Source of the DNA: Saturnia japonica
Lineage: Eukaryota; Arthropoda; Insecta; Lepidoptera; Saturniidae
Direction of reading: 5' to 3'
Assembly: GCA_033032175.1 (NCBI GenBank)
Contig: CM065325.1
Location: 12,986,930 to 13,050,929 of the forward strand
DNA length: 64,000 nt
This document shows, piece after piece, positions 45,201 to 56,119 of this stretch. Below the pieces are notes generated by a model. That model ran no database searches, was not told the DNA's origin, and saw only the letters and a list, made by a program, of their open reading frames with translations. The translations under genes and the position numbers were made by a program. Position 1 is the first letter of the stretch; every line of letters starts with the position of its first letter.

Positions 45201-48200
45201 TATTATGAACAAATAATGTAAATATCTAGGCTTTAGAAATCATCTTGCAATATTATTATTATAATTCTTTCTTATATAGGTACAGGTAATTATTTAGGTA
45301 AACCTCGTACTAGAAACAATAAGTGTCTACGACTAAAATGTGCAATAAATGTGCAAATCATTCATTCATTCGGTTATAAAACCACTCACATTCAACTTTG
45401 TAGACGTGAGATACATCCAAACGAATTTATTGATAAGACCGTTAAAGATTATTGTAGAACTTTCAATTTATTTATTCATAAATATATACTATTGTAGTTC
45501 AGTTAGTGATTGTAGGTAACTATTTTAAACTTCATACAATTCGTGATCTTCAAATAGTTTAGACCGGGAGAATATCGATTCGATCTCCGCAGGTTCGAGA
45601 TCCGGCATGTAACCTATCAACGAAGTGTTCGAGGTCGTTTTGACCTCCTACGTGCCGTGCCTATTACACTGATGTGCATAAGTCAGGCGTCACGTAAAAC
45701 CATAAAAAAGAAAATTACGCTTCACTATAAATTACATAGGAAAATACATTTTAACAGTATGATAAGTCGTGGATAATAATTATAATATATATACAGTTGT
45801 TTTGTATTAGAATATCATGAGGTCTTTTCGACCTCAAATATCATTGAAGCCTTTCGGCCGCCTATAATCAGAAGGTTATTTTTTTATAAAGAATCGTTGA
45901 AGCAATGCACATGTTAACAAGTAGATACCACTAGGGAATTCAATCTCGCAGGCCCGCGGGATCGAGATCGTCGATTCCGCAGATCCTCGGGATATTCGGG
46001 ATTACAAAAAAATATAAAAAAATATCAAGTTATGTTCATGAATTTGTTATAAGTGATAAATTATACCTTTTAATTCATTTTTTGATGTTATTTACGGAGA
46101 CATGACAATGTAAGTAGTATTCAAAATTTAATCGTATAAATTCGTCGTTGCGACGGCAAACGCACGCTCGGCTTCAACACTTATTGGCGAAATCGACTTC
46201 ACATAGTTATAAGCAGCTTCTAAGTATTTTCTTCTAATGCCTCCGCGTTTAAAAAGTGTCATCTCACGTTTCGATATAATCTCAAGTGAATTTGCATGGT
46301 ACGGTATAGATACAGATGAAGGCTTTTGACAGGATATTTAAAAAGACGTCTGCGTTCATTTTTCTTCGAATTTAATTTTTATTTCAGTCCCGCAAATCCC
46401 GCATCACTGACCCCGTAAAAATGGGCGCGCGTTTGCGAGATTGGATTCCCTAGTTGTAACTACAAGTGATATATTTTGTAAAATCAAAATAGTACTTCTA
46501 TCTCTGTCACGTATAAATCAATCCTATAGAAAATTAATTGCTTGATACAACTGCGACGTGCAATATAACGACGTAAATTCGAATAGCCGATGAAATTTGA
46601 TAACGTATCTCTTCGAGTCGGGTTTGAACTGACGACCTCTGTCGCGTTACCCGGCCGTTGACTCTCATGTACCAGGGTCACAATGACCGAAAGAGTTTAA
46701 GTTCCTTGCCTTTTGTGAGATATTAATATATATACACTTACGATTATTTTTATCAACTGGTCCGCTTCGCTAGGATAATTTTTTTAATTGAACACTTACG
46801 GAATCATAAGAAATATGAAAAAAAAAACCATCTAAATCTATGAAACATATTTTTAAAGTATATACTAGGAACTATCCGCGATTTCGTTCGTGTTAATTAC
46901 AATTAGAGAATGCAATCCTGGGGTACCGGGATCCCACGACATTTTGCGGGGCTAATATCGGTCACAAATTTGCGGAATCCCATTGGACAGGATTGCAAAG
47001 AAGCGTGAGAAGGGAAAAAGATAACCCGTTAAATGTTTTCTCGTACAAAACAAATAAAAAATTTCCACGCGTTCCAAATTGAGGTTAATTGTTACCAGCT
47101 GGTCGTTAATAAAATATCACCAAAGTAAATACAATTACCTACACAAAAAAAAAAACAACGAGGAAAATCTTTAGCTTTAAAAGCGGTATTCGAAATATAC
47201 CAATCATGTTGAGAATTTTATTACCATTACAAAAGAATCGGCGAAGAGGCAACCGCCGAGTTTCGCTGTTACAACGAAACCGAAATGACAACACTTGAGA
47301 ACTTATTGTTTATTAAATATATATACTATTTTTGTCTTATAGAGTGAAATATTCATATTGACACAGCTATCTGTCGCAGGTAGAATTTTTTTATATTATT
47401 ATTATTATTATTTACCATGATAAAATGGATATGAGATTAAACAAGCGACCTTGAATTTCTCTATTGTGACCTGACTTTGTTGGCCATATGCAAGTGCGGT
47501 TTTCATGAAGTTAATAAGTTAGTATAATAATTTGTTCTATTGAACTGCCTCTTTAGTATGGAGGTGAGCAAACCATTTAAGTCGCGGTAAAAATATTATT
47601 GACTTTGACCAGTGATCATTGGTTTTTTGACAGTTTTTTCGATTTATTGACGTGACTTTTTGACTACAGACTTTGGCTATTTCTATACTGATGAGAAATG
47701 AGGATGAGGCCGATAACGAAGAGTATTTGTCAAATACTCGGAGATATTCTTTTCTCTTGTTTATTCTGATCTGTCTTCTAATATCCTAAGAGAGACGCAG
47801 CTATTTAAAAACACTATTTCAACCTCTCGTGGATACGCAAAATAGACAGTTAAAATCTTCTGATTCTTTATTTCTCAGTGTACCAAGTCATCAAACTAAT
47901 TTCCCGACCGATCTTTCGTACTAAAATACGACTGTGGAATTCGCTTCCTATCAACATCCAACTAGCCAACTCTCGGGATTCCTTCAAGTATTCGCTACAT
48001 AGGTTTTACTTGGAGCAATTGAATATCGGTTAAGTTTTCTTACTTAATATAATGCACATTTAATATACTTTCTTGCTCTAAAGATGGTAAGAACGCTTTT
48101 TAGCATTAATCCTCCTATTATACTTTTTATGTGTATTTAAAGAATATAATATAAGTAAATTCAAATTTTAAGTAATTCGCATTACTTATAATAATAATTG

Positions 48201-51200
48201 TTTTTCTTATACTTTCTATTTATTTTTCAAATAAATCTGCAGTTTGTTAAGTATTCGAATTTTTTCTCTCAAATTTCGCAATATACTGTCATGTACCTAT
48301 TATAAAGGGCTCTGTTAAGGAATAGACTTTTTTGATCTGTGTGTCGCGTCGATCGACGTGTGTTCGAATCCCTGCAGTGAGCCTGAGCTTTCGGTGAAGG
48401 AAAACATCGTGATTGAACTATAGCATGGTGGTAGAGCTTTTTCTAAAGTTCGCCTGGCTAGCTACCACCATCAAGTTAAAAATCTGTCGCCAAACACCAA
48501 TAGGTGTGTTCCCGCAGCTGCACTCGAGAGCCCGTCTTAGCGTGCTACCATCTTGGACCACATCGTCACTTGATCAGATGAGATTGAAGAAAAAAATCTG
48601 GATTTAACTCAAAAACGGTTTGATCGATTTTTATGATATTTTGTACACAGGAAGTGTATGTAATTTCACAATTGAAAGAAAGAAAGAATATTATATTTGA
48701 CGATGAAAATACGGATATAAATAACACAACACACATTAAACAAGAGATTACAATAAAATATTACTAATTAAATTTATACATTTATACATACAAAAGTCGT
48801 AATCAAGATAAAAAAGAACTTCAGCATAAATGCTATAGCAAAATACTATAGCGCTGGTTTTCAGCCGAGCTTAAACCTACATACTAAAGGCCTCAAATAG
48901 GCATTGATAGATACAATACTTTTAGAAGTCATTAATTAAGAGTATAATAAAAAATACGAGACGAGAACTATTGCTTAGCAAACGCGTGTGAAGCAGTCGG
49001 TAAAGCGGGTTATTAATAAAAATACCAAATATATAATATGTATTTTGATAAAACCCCAACAGATAGATAGTTGAAATATATAAAAGTACTGTAACATTTT
49101 ATTTCTAAGAAAACAACATTATACTGAACAATAATCAGATTACGATGAACATAAAACTTTGTCCGTGGTTGTCTTCTATCGTAAACAGGATAATTCTCGG
49201 ATCGATCCGAAACTAGAACTTTCACGAATCACTATAAATAATATCTGTCATGGATTGAAGCAATAAGATTACGTAACGGTGACAAGACGGCAGTTATCAG
49301 GACGACGTTACCTTTATGGAGGGTACCTAATGGAGAACCATCTTATATGGCGCACAAAGTGAAAAAGTGTACAAATTACAATTCAAAAACCCAACATAAT
49401 AGGCTAGTGTAGCAAGAGGGAATGATACTTTTCGTGATTCCATAGTTTTTACTGTTGTAAAATTTATAAAAAAAATTAACAATAATGGGATAAGTTGTCC
49501 TAATGGGCGATAATGAAAAAAATACTTTTGGCCATATCATTAAAATTTACCCACTTGCTACAGTGATGTCTCCATAATTTGACGTTTTTAGACGAAAACT
49601 TTTTCATAGACAGATATGGTTCTCCTGGTCTCCATAGTTATCATAGTCAAGTCTTAAGAGTGCGAGCGATGTAATAACTTGTGGAATAGGTAACCAGAAA
49701 AAAAAAACAAAATTCATACTAAATCTATATATTAATACGTGAAGCAAAAGCTTTCTACCCCTTTTTAAGCGTATTGCGTGCACGGAAGACTGTGAGATTT
49801 GGCACGATTAAAATTTATATGGCGATGGAGTGCAAAAAACTAAAATTTATCTATAACGTCTGTTAGTAGTATATTAAATAAAATCAATTAATACTACGAA
49901 TCCTAACCCGACCATTGCCATTGAACTAGGACGCTCAAAATATTGACATTGTCACTCAACAAAATGTGACAGCATGTGATGTAGATAATACTAATTGTTT
50001 AGGTTCATGAATACTGCAAATGTCAAACAGAAATTAGTCTATGATCAAAAAGTCGCTGGTCGAATTTCGACCTTAGGGCGATCGCTAGTTATAATAAATT
50101 GGAAAAGACGTCCACATTCTACGAGTGTTCGTATGCAGTGCTGCTTGAATGCATTTCAGTTTGTATAAGTTCAATTTACTTGCATGAAACACGGTGATTA
50201 ACAAGCAAAGATTTGCCACAAGTGCGCGTAAGCGAAGTCAACTGTACATTTCCAATTTCAATCGCTAGTCTGTTACCGCGCGTGTTGTCACACGAGAGAA
50301 AAGATTACTCGGCAAGAGTGTCAGTGATCCTTACATTCTCGATCAGCACTAAGATCTACCAATTCCTATTAACATTCTCTGGTCTACAACCATTTTGCAG
50401 CTGGTAAAAATACTAGTTGCAAATGTACATAGCGTAATTAGGCCAGGTAGATCAGGATAGGCTAAGGTCATTAGGTGTAGGGTAGCTTCTTAGGAGAGAC
50501 TGAGTCTAACGACTGGTGTGATGAGCATTTCAGCACTCACATCTTCGCTAACGTATCATTTATTGACCATCTTGTATACGAAAGGCCGCGTAACTTTCAT
50601 GTCAACGTGATGGGCTACTCATCCAAAAGTTGTAAGCCTAAATTATAATCTACTCTTGCTCGTGGTCTTGCCCTTGACAAAGACAAGGACAAATTTGCAC
50701 CGAATGTAAATATTGTCCTGAATAGTTGAGAAGAGTATGCAGCCGTTTCCTATGTTTAGATCAGAAGGTGCTTAAAACATTACTTGGGCTGGTTCTAACG
50801 GAGTTCGGTAGTGGACAACGACCAGGCTTATCCCTGGGATCCCTGTTTTTGTGAGTGTGGAACGTCTCAACATCTAATGGAGTACTCTAAGCGAGGTTTT
50901 GAAGTAAGGCTTAATCAGACTAAGTGGTTTCCTTCAAGGAGGACTTCAGACCAATGTGTTGGTTTGGCTGGGACCTTTTTTATAGTTGCTCACAATTATG
51001 ACCCCCGGTATTAAATTTAAATTCCTTCAGCAGAAATGCCTCTCTGTGCCTCGTTTTAAGGCCCCAAAATCATAGAAGAGAGGAAAAACCCTTTCCGGGA
51101 GGCTATTCTACTTCTTGACCGTACAGTAAACATAATAACTGGCAAACTTTTTTTTTAGTTGTGGTGTTCTATATGGGGTTCTTTAAAAGGGAGTGAATAG

Positions 51201-54200
51201 GTTTTTAAAGGGTCAGCAAAGGGTTCATAGGCTGCAGTGATGTTGCCATCTGGCAAACCGCAAGCTTGTTTACCACCTTCGTGGTGTAAGAGCTGTAGCT
51301 TCGGAGCCTAGCAAGGGCGCAAGGAAGAAAGAGGGTAGGTGGTTTTGTAGCTCTCCACTTCTCCATCTCCAATTCTAAGCAACTTCCCTCCGGTCTTCCA
51401 CGAAAGCTGAATACGGAGGATATTCACTTTCAAATAGAAAGTTCATTGAAACGAAATCACTTCTCGACGAAAACAAATCTTTTCATTCGCCTTATGAAAG
51501 GCAGGCTCCCTTACATCCGAGGCAGCTCGATCCCGGGTCGGGTAAATACGCATTAGCATAAAAGCAATAACGGAGCCAACTGCCCCAGGGCCCGGGTGAC
51601 ACCTGGCCTGCCATTTTTATAGAATTTATTGGCGAACCTACCGCTATGATGGGCAATTGAACGATCGTTGATTTTCATATTCGACTCATATACTAACCGA
51701 GCATATTCAATGTACATACGAAACTTTAGTTTTATTTTTACAAAATAAAATTAGAATTACTATGACGAAAAATTTGAAGGCAAAATATTAAATTTATTAT
51801 TTTTTACATTATGTATGCATTATTTTATAGAAATATGACGTTTACACACGTACAAGGTTATACCAGAGTCGGAGAAACTGATAGGGATGGAGCTATATCG
51901 ATAAACGTAACACGATAACAGACCCGATATATTTTTACAAAATGTAAGAAACTAAACTACTGCCAGATACTTTTGTACAAATTTATTAACTAATTTTATA
52001 TTTCATTAAAAGATGTTACACGTATTAATTCTTGATTGATAATGCCAACTTCTTCAAAATTTTCGAAGCTGTTGTAAAATAAGTAGATATAGGTAGGTAC
52101 TCGACAATGAAACGAAATAATTATAACGACAGGTAATCTTTATTTAAATCAAAATCTGATGAATCGTCACTACTTATTTCATATCAATATTCATTCAGAT
52201 CGATATCATAACTTATTTGGTCACAACACTACAACTATCAAATTAGAACTGTCATGGAGTAAATAAAGAAATGGAAAGTAGTATAGGTAATATCTAATTA
52301 TTTAAAGGTAGATAACACAACCTGTTTATAAATAAATAAATTATTAATTTTACAGACATTCATAAGAAAAATGAGTGTATTGTGTGCATATATGAATGAA
52401 AAGAAAGGTCATACAATTTAACCTTCAAACGTAATGGATTAAATCATAATTTGAATGAACAATATCTGATTTATAAGATGCAAACTTGTGTACAAAGTTA
52501 TGTTTATTCATTTTGAAGGTAAACAACTTAGCAGATGTGGAAATTATTTTACAAAATTACCTTAAAACTGTGATTCCACTCAGAAGCTTAGCTTGGGAAT
52601 AAATTGGACAAGTTTTCTAATAACAAGTTTAAACCTATACAATTAATAAAATTGAAGTGTCTGTTTGTAATGTCAAAATAACAGCTTTTTACTAAATGCA
52701 TATGAAAGTATATACGACAACTATAACAAAAATCTCATTTTTAAAAATTTTGTCTGTCAGTCTGTCTATCTGTCTGTTTGTTCCGGTAATCTCCGAAACG
52801 GTTGGACTGATTTTGACGGGACTTTTCACTGGTAGATAACTGATTTTATAGGGAGTAATTTAAGCTACATTTATTTTACAAAAATTATTAGAGTTCCACA
52901 CAAATCAAAAAACTCTTCATGGTGAATCAATTCGGGTGCTTAAATGGCTTACACTGAGTAAACTATAAGAGATATAGCAAATTAATGTAGACATTAAATA
53001 GACTTACAAAAAGTCAGAGAGAGTATACGTTTACCTTTTAAGGAACATCCCAATAAGCATTTTTGTCTTTAAAATAGCCGGGAGCGGGGAGCAAGATTCG
53101 CGCGGATATTCTGTAGTCCACGTGAGCGAAGCCGCGGGCACAGCTAGTTGTTAATGTTTTTGAAATGAAACTTTTTTTGGGACGGTATGAATTGAGTTTT
53201 ATGAAATGAAAATATGTAACGAAAACAAGATAGCTATAAATGTATATATAGGGTTTAATGTGTAAGAGAATGAGATAGAATGCGTTTCTATATAGTTTCC
53301 ATATTCTTCGTCGGTTCTTAATGTACTCAAAATATATTCAAAGAGAGGGAACTCAAATATTTTATTTCTTTACAGAACATGGCGCCACACAAATCAAAGG
53401 CGGTTATATGCTGCGTTACAAAAGTAAGTAAACTAAATTTAGCATGGGAAAGTGATAACCCTGATGGTTAGCAAAGTAAAACGAAAACACCTCAGCGAAT
53501 ACCGAAATCGGCAATCTATCGTTATTCGTCGCTTCATGTCGCGTCGACCTGCAAGCCTTTCGACATACCGGATGGTTGATATACGTTGGATGATCCCGAA
53601 ACGTGACATCCCTATGCGTGTCACTAGAGTCGTTTTTAAATCCGCTTTAAGGTTGTTGAATTCCAGTCAGACACAATTGTCGTGTCCTACCGCACAGAGG
53701 TCTTTAATATACTCGCATTTTTTTAAATTTAAGCTCGGAACATGGACTGTTCTGTGATTAATATGATATGATCCCAGAAGAATCGCGCAGTAATTTGATT
53801 ATTGCGCGATAATTCAATAAGAAAAACACATACGTATAGAATGATCGGTTTCTGCTGGTTGAAGCGCCAGCGTAAACCAATCATTAATCAATGCACTATA
53901 TACTAATAAATATATATTTTTCTAAGAATTGGGATAACAATAGTGACATTAAAATAATATTAGACATACATAACATTTGCTACCGTTGGCATATATGATA
54001 AATTTTTAATAATAAAATTTATACTATCGCATAGATATAATTTTTATGAGCGTCATAGAAAATATCACCATTCGGATGCCGTCATACTTTCCAATATTAC
54101 AAACACAGATTAAGTAGAACAGCTAGTACGTCTCCAATTATTGATTTTACTGAAAATTATGTAAGATAAAATATTTTCTATTAATTTGGTATCTTTTCGC

Positions 54201-56114
54201 TATATTTCAGTAAATATTTTAAATATATTACAGAGTTACATACATTCCTTTTTATATGTACATAACCTAAACGCAATTTATAGATCATACAAATGTCCAT
54301 ACGTGTAACAATAAATTTTAAATATACTTTCAGACTATAAACTGCAGTCATATTATATTTCATTAAATTCGGCCTAGTAGTTTTGCGTGATTGGCATTCA
54401 AACCTGCAGACTGACAGACAAAAATTTTAAAAACTATCGAAATGTGTTTTATCCATGATTCTAAAACCCCCTAGTATTTTTTTCTCAAACATCTTCAATG
54501 TACAGATTTCGAATCTATACCCTTTTATTATAAGTATCGATTTTAGCAAAAGTTTCATAAGCAAAGCCTAATTTATTTAGTGTTTAATCAAAAAAATATA
54601 CTTATTTTTTTTAAAACACTGTTAAAGCTATCCCGTACCAGATTATCACGTGAACGTCAAGAGTTCTTTTTATGCATAATGACTCAAAAGGTTATCATTG
54701 TAGATTTTTTCAACATACACTAGAACACGGCATATTCATTAACAATCGGAATTGATCTGCATGTTGATTGTACTATTTGCTTTCCTTATTCTGTGGTTAA
54801 ACCTTCATATCCATTCTTCACAAAACGACACTACATCATACTGGAAGTATATGCAATAATAATAATACCCGAATAAAATCGTAAAACCAGTTCAGTTAAT
54901 TCTCATCCGTCAGGTTCATAAACAGAAACCGGGTTCTACCGGGTTTTACGACGTACCCGGTTCTTAACGAGCGCGAGTGGGACAGACTGAGCGTCAGCTT
55001 GCGGGAGTAAAACCCCTATAAAATACATATAGAAAACTTACGACATCTTAACCTGATAGCTTATAGAAGTATTTCGAGGGTTAACAGTCTGATCGAATGT
55101 TCTGGAAGTTGAATATGTTATTGTGATGTCGTTTTTACTGTTTATTTGATTTAATATTAATTGTTTATAAATATGTTCATATTATAATTTTTGTTCCGTT
55201 ATTTTCTGCCAGTATACTGTGATGTTTTTTTTTTTAATGAGGGCAATTGCATAAGTTGTTACCATTTTCTTAGGTGTGTATTGTGTTTCCAATAGAAACC
55301 GGGTATATTAAAAATAAATATAAAAAAAAAACCGAAATAGAGTTTTTGGATGGATCTTGTAGTGGCATTTTGTGGTTTTTATTTTGAATTCTTTTACTTA
55401 GGTTTTTAACCCTATATTATGTTATATTGGTGGCGTTTTATGCGATATATTTTGGTTTTTGTGCTTATGAGAAGTTCATTATAGCATGCATTCTGGGATC
55501 CGACAAAAACTCCCTAGAAAGTTCTAACAAGGGAGCCACCATCTTGTTAGAATACTGAGATCGTCATCATACGACACTATATTCACTTGATAGTGGCAGT
55601 AATGGTTTTCAAAGACAAGTTGCCAAGTTAGGAAGAAGAACAAGAAAAAAACTGGAGAGGTGTCATGGGACACCCAGTAGGAAAGAAGTTCCTTTCGCTA
55701 TAGTTATGACCAGATTTCAACGCACTATTGTATGTACAGTACGAGTGTTCGATGGTTCGAGTCCAAATGATTCGGGATTTTTTTTATGTAATAGTTAAAA
55801 ATTATTTGATGCGATTATTATTCTAACATTGTGCCTATACATATAAGTAGGTACCTTAATACAGAACCTTGATCGCTCTATTTTGTTGTTTTTTTGTTTA
55901 TGTTTTTTTTCTCGCTACTGATCATACTATGAACTGCCGTCTCTAGAATTGCCTATTTCGCTGTTCGCTTATTCTGCCATTGAGTTCAAATTCATAAGCA
56001 CATAGTATAAAATTGACTAAATAAGAAATTTCTTTTTCAGGAAAATATTTATGGAACTCTTGGTCTGAAGAATGGGTTGTTCTCTACGACGATTCCACGA
56101 TGGCTTGGTTTAAG
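39224..56114 (+). CDS. PH-domain-like protein, N-terminal exons 1-3 of a long gene
   Basis: Three small exons join in phase: 39224-39260 (start codon), 53376-53423 and 56041-56114. Junctions are CACG|GTAAGA with TTACAG|AAC, then CAAA A|GTAAGT with TTTCAG|GAA, both phase 1; the last exon ends TTTAAG|GTAGGA in phase 0. The first 53 residues start MFSLCRRYKDEHEHGATQ. They continue with KGGYMLRYKRKYLW and EEWVVLYDDSTMAWFK, the first two or three strands of a pleckstrin-homology fold (Gly-Tyr-x-Leu...Trp...Trp-Val-Val-Leu...). PH domains bind phosphoinositides or proteins at membranes. The exon with the ATG has its own splice acceptor, so at least one 5' untranslated exon lies upstream. Introns of 14.1 and 2.6 kb are filled with repeats. 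The rest of the PH domain is not found, and I cannot name the gene. A chance coincidence of three matching exons is unlikely. Confidence 0.72.
40411..40640 (+). repeat. dispersed repeat G, copy 1
   Basis: GGCGATTATCTAGAGATCGG, CATTGTCATGTCAGC and GGTTGATTCCGAAACGCGAA match in order the repeats at 53451-53640 and 63781-64000. All three lie on the plus strand. The nature of the family is unknown. Confidence 0.45.
40779..41484 (+). repeat. 59-bp tandem repeat array, 11 full units
   Basis: Units start GTACCGTGCAAAT at 40812, 40871, 40930 and every 59 bases to 41461; partial units flank both sides. Copies are highly similar. From unit 7 on, two variants alternate (TCACGATCAAAGAAGTACGC and TCACGAYCAAAGAAGTACTC), giving a 118-bp dimer. 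All three forward frames stay open across much of the array, because a 59-base unit without stops cycles through the frames. The long ORFs here are therefore an artefact of the repeat, not a gene. The final unit runs into a retrotransposon polymerase tail. Confidence 0.9.
41461..41568 (+). pseudogene. C-terminal tail of a non-LTR polymerase, at the end of the 59-bp array
   Basis: The frame reads RTVQMWNSLPTNVF and SFKRGVKRHFSKSA before TGA at about 41566-41568. The WNSLP box and basic helix are typical of insect LINE polymerase ends. The 59-bp unit overlaps the WNS codons, so the array probably arose by amplifying part of this gene fragment. Confidence 0.5.
41600..44554. other. intronic, gene-free AT-rich stretch
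   Basis: I see no exon. 42140-42350 (ACGAGGGTTATGTTTTTCGA, CGTATGTATGTATGTC, GGCTTGATGGATTTTAGC) looks like a dispersed transposon-derived repeat, but there is no second copy in the window. A poly(A) run lies at about 43789. Confidence 0.35.
44555..44806 (-). mobile_element. Helitron-like remnant
   Basis: It starts ACTAGCTGAGCCTGCGACTT on the plus strand (CTAG end on the minus strand). The part from about 44690 (TTCATGATTCTAAACC, ATAGTATTTTTTTCTGAAAT, CACAGATTTCGACTCTACTG, TTTTATTATAACT) matches 54440-54535. Confidence 0.4.
45091..45110. repeat. (AGGAT)4 microsatellite
   Basis: Four tandem copies of AGGAT follow GCGTGT. Confidence 0.8.
45931..46453. mobile_element. non-autonomous DNA transposon, 20-bp terminal inverted repeats
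   Basis: CTAGGGAATTCAATCTCGCA (45931-45950) and the reverse complement of 46434-46453, CTAGGGAATCCAATCTCGCA, differ at one base. The interior near both ends is rich in CCCGC and CGGGAT motifs. It is 523 bp with no transposase. The TAGGGAAT-type end suggests hAT, but no clear 8-bp target duplication remains. Confidence 0.6.
46918..46999. repeat. short element with inverted ends (TGCAATCCTG)
   Basis: TGCAATCCTG near 46918 and CAGGATTGCA near 46998 are inverted, enclosing GGGGTACCGGGATCCC. It may be a remnant of the same type as 45931-46453. Confidence 0.4.
47914..48033 (+). pseudogene. C-terminal tail of a non-LTR polymerase
   Basis: The frame reads RTKIRLWNSLPINIQ and then SFKYSLHRFYLEQLNIG before TAA at 48031-48033. 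The WNSLP box and the following helix are diagnostic of insect LINE polymerase ends. Upstream frames are closed. Confidence 0.6.
48345..48600 (+). mobile_element. SINE-1, plus strand copy
   Basis: The tRNA-like B-box TGTTCGAATCCCTGC is followed by GTGGTAGAGCTTTTTCTAAA, ATCTGTCGCCAAACACCAAT, GCTACCATCTTGGACCACAT and a GATCAGATGAGATTGA-A-rich tail. I use it as the reference for the other SINE-1 copies. The 5' A-box region is degraded. Confidence 0.65.
49724..50088 (+). mobile_element. non-autonomous Helitron H1, copy B, uninterrupted
   Basis: A|TCTATATATTAATACGTGAA starts it and ATCGCTAG|T ends it. The palindrome GGTCGAATTTCGACC lies just before the 3' end. It is 365 bp with no ORF. It provides the empty-site reference for the mariner at 9034 and the single-unit reference for the array at 62001. 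Confidence 0.85.
50780..51300 (+). pseudogene. decayed non-LTR retrotransposon, polymerase end and 3' UTR
   Basis: The frame reads DPCFCECGTSQHLMEYSKRG, the Cys-rich knuckle found near the C-terminus of many LINE polymerases. Further on, GGGTTCATAGGCTGCAGTGA, TGTTGCCATCTGGCAAACCG and CAAGCTTGTTTACCACC resemble the conserved 3' UTR of lepidopteran LINEs. The frames between are broken. Confidence 0.45.
51601..52633. other. intronic, gene-free AT-rich stretch
   Basis: I see no exon or recognisable repeat. Confidence 0.4.
52634..53147 (+). mobile_element. non-autonomous Helitron H2, copy 2
   Basis: It starts CCTATACAATTAATAAAATT (TC changed to CC), has GTAATCTCCGAAACGGTTGG, and ends GAGCGAAGCCGCGGGCACAG-CTAG|T, the intact 3' hairpin form. 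It is 514 bp with no ORF. Confidence 0.8.
53376..53423 (+). CDS. PH-domain gene, 48-base micro-exon
   Basis: It is bounded by TTCTTTACAG and GTAAGT. In the frame entered in phase 1 it reads HGATQIKGGYMLRYK and leaves in phase 1. An ATG in another frame of the same exon is not used, since only this frame joins both neighbours. A Helitron ends 229 bases upstream. Confidence 0.7.
53451..53640 (+). repeat. dispersed repeat G, copy 2
   Basis: CGGCAATCTATCGTTATTCG, CTTCATGTCGCGTCGACC, TCGACATACCGGATGG and GGATGATCCCGAAACGTGAC match the copies at 40411 and 63781. The 101-codon frame over it is likely chance. Confidence 0.45.
54380..54540 (-). repeat. dispersed repeat F (also at 44690-44806)
   Basis: ATCCATGATTCTAAAACCCC, CTAGTATTTTTTTCTCAAAC, CAGATTTCGAATCTATACCC and TTTTATTATAAG are shared in order with the Helitron-like remnant at 44555-44806. 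Confidence 0.4.
55335..55480 (+). repeat. dispersed repeat E, copy 2
   Basis: GAGTTTTTGGATGGATCTTG, GTGGCATTTTGTGGTTTT, ATATTATGTTATATTGGTGG and CGTTTTATGCGATATATTTT match 3060-3204. Confidence 0.45.
56041..56114 (+). CDS. PH-domain gene, exon 3 of those seen
   Basis: It is preceded by the pyrimidine-rich TTTCTTTTTCAG and followed by GTAGGA. The frame reads KYLWNSWSEEWVVLYDDSTM and then AWFK. The conserved Trp/Val/Leu pattern of a PH domain is clear in this frame and absent in the other two. Confidence 0.75.
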
Positions 56115-56119
56115 GTAGG

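Noticed and set aside
53452..53757. 101-codon plus-strand ORF directly after the PH-gene micro-exon
   Set aside because: It lies over dispersed repeat G, other copies of which do not keep the frame; composition is Arg-rich without domain features.
54920..55015. Second ACCGGGTT cluster as a regulatory element
   Set aside because: It holds only three imperfect motifs, none matching AACCGGTT, and may be part of a degraded transposon end; too weak to annotate.
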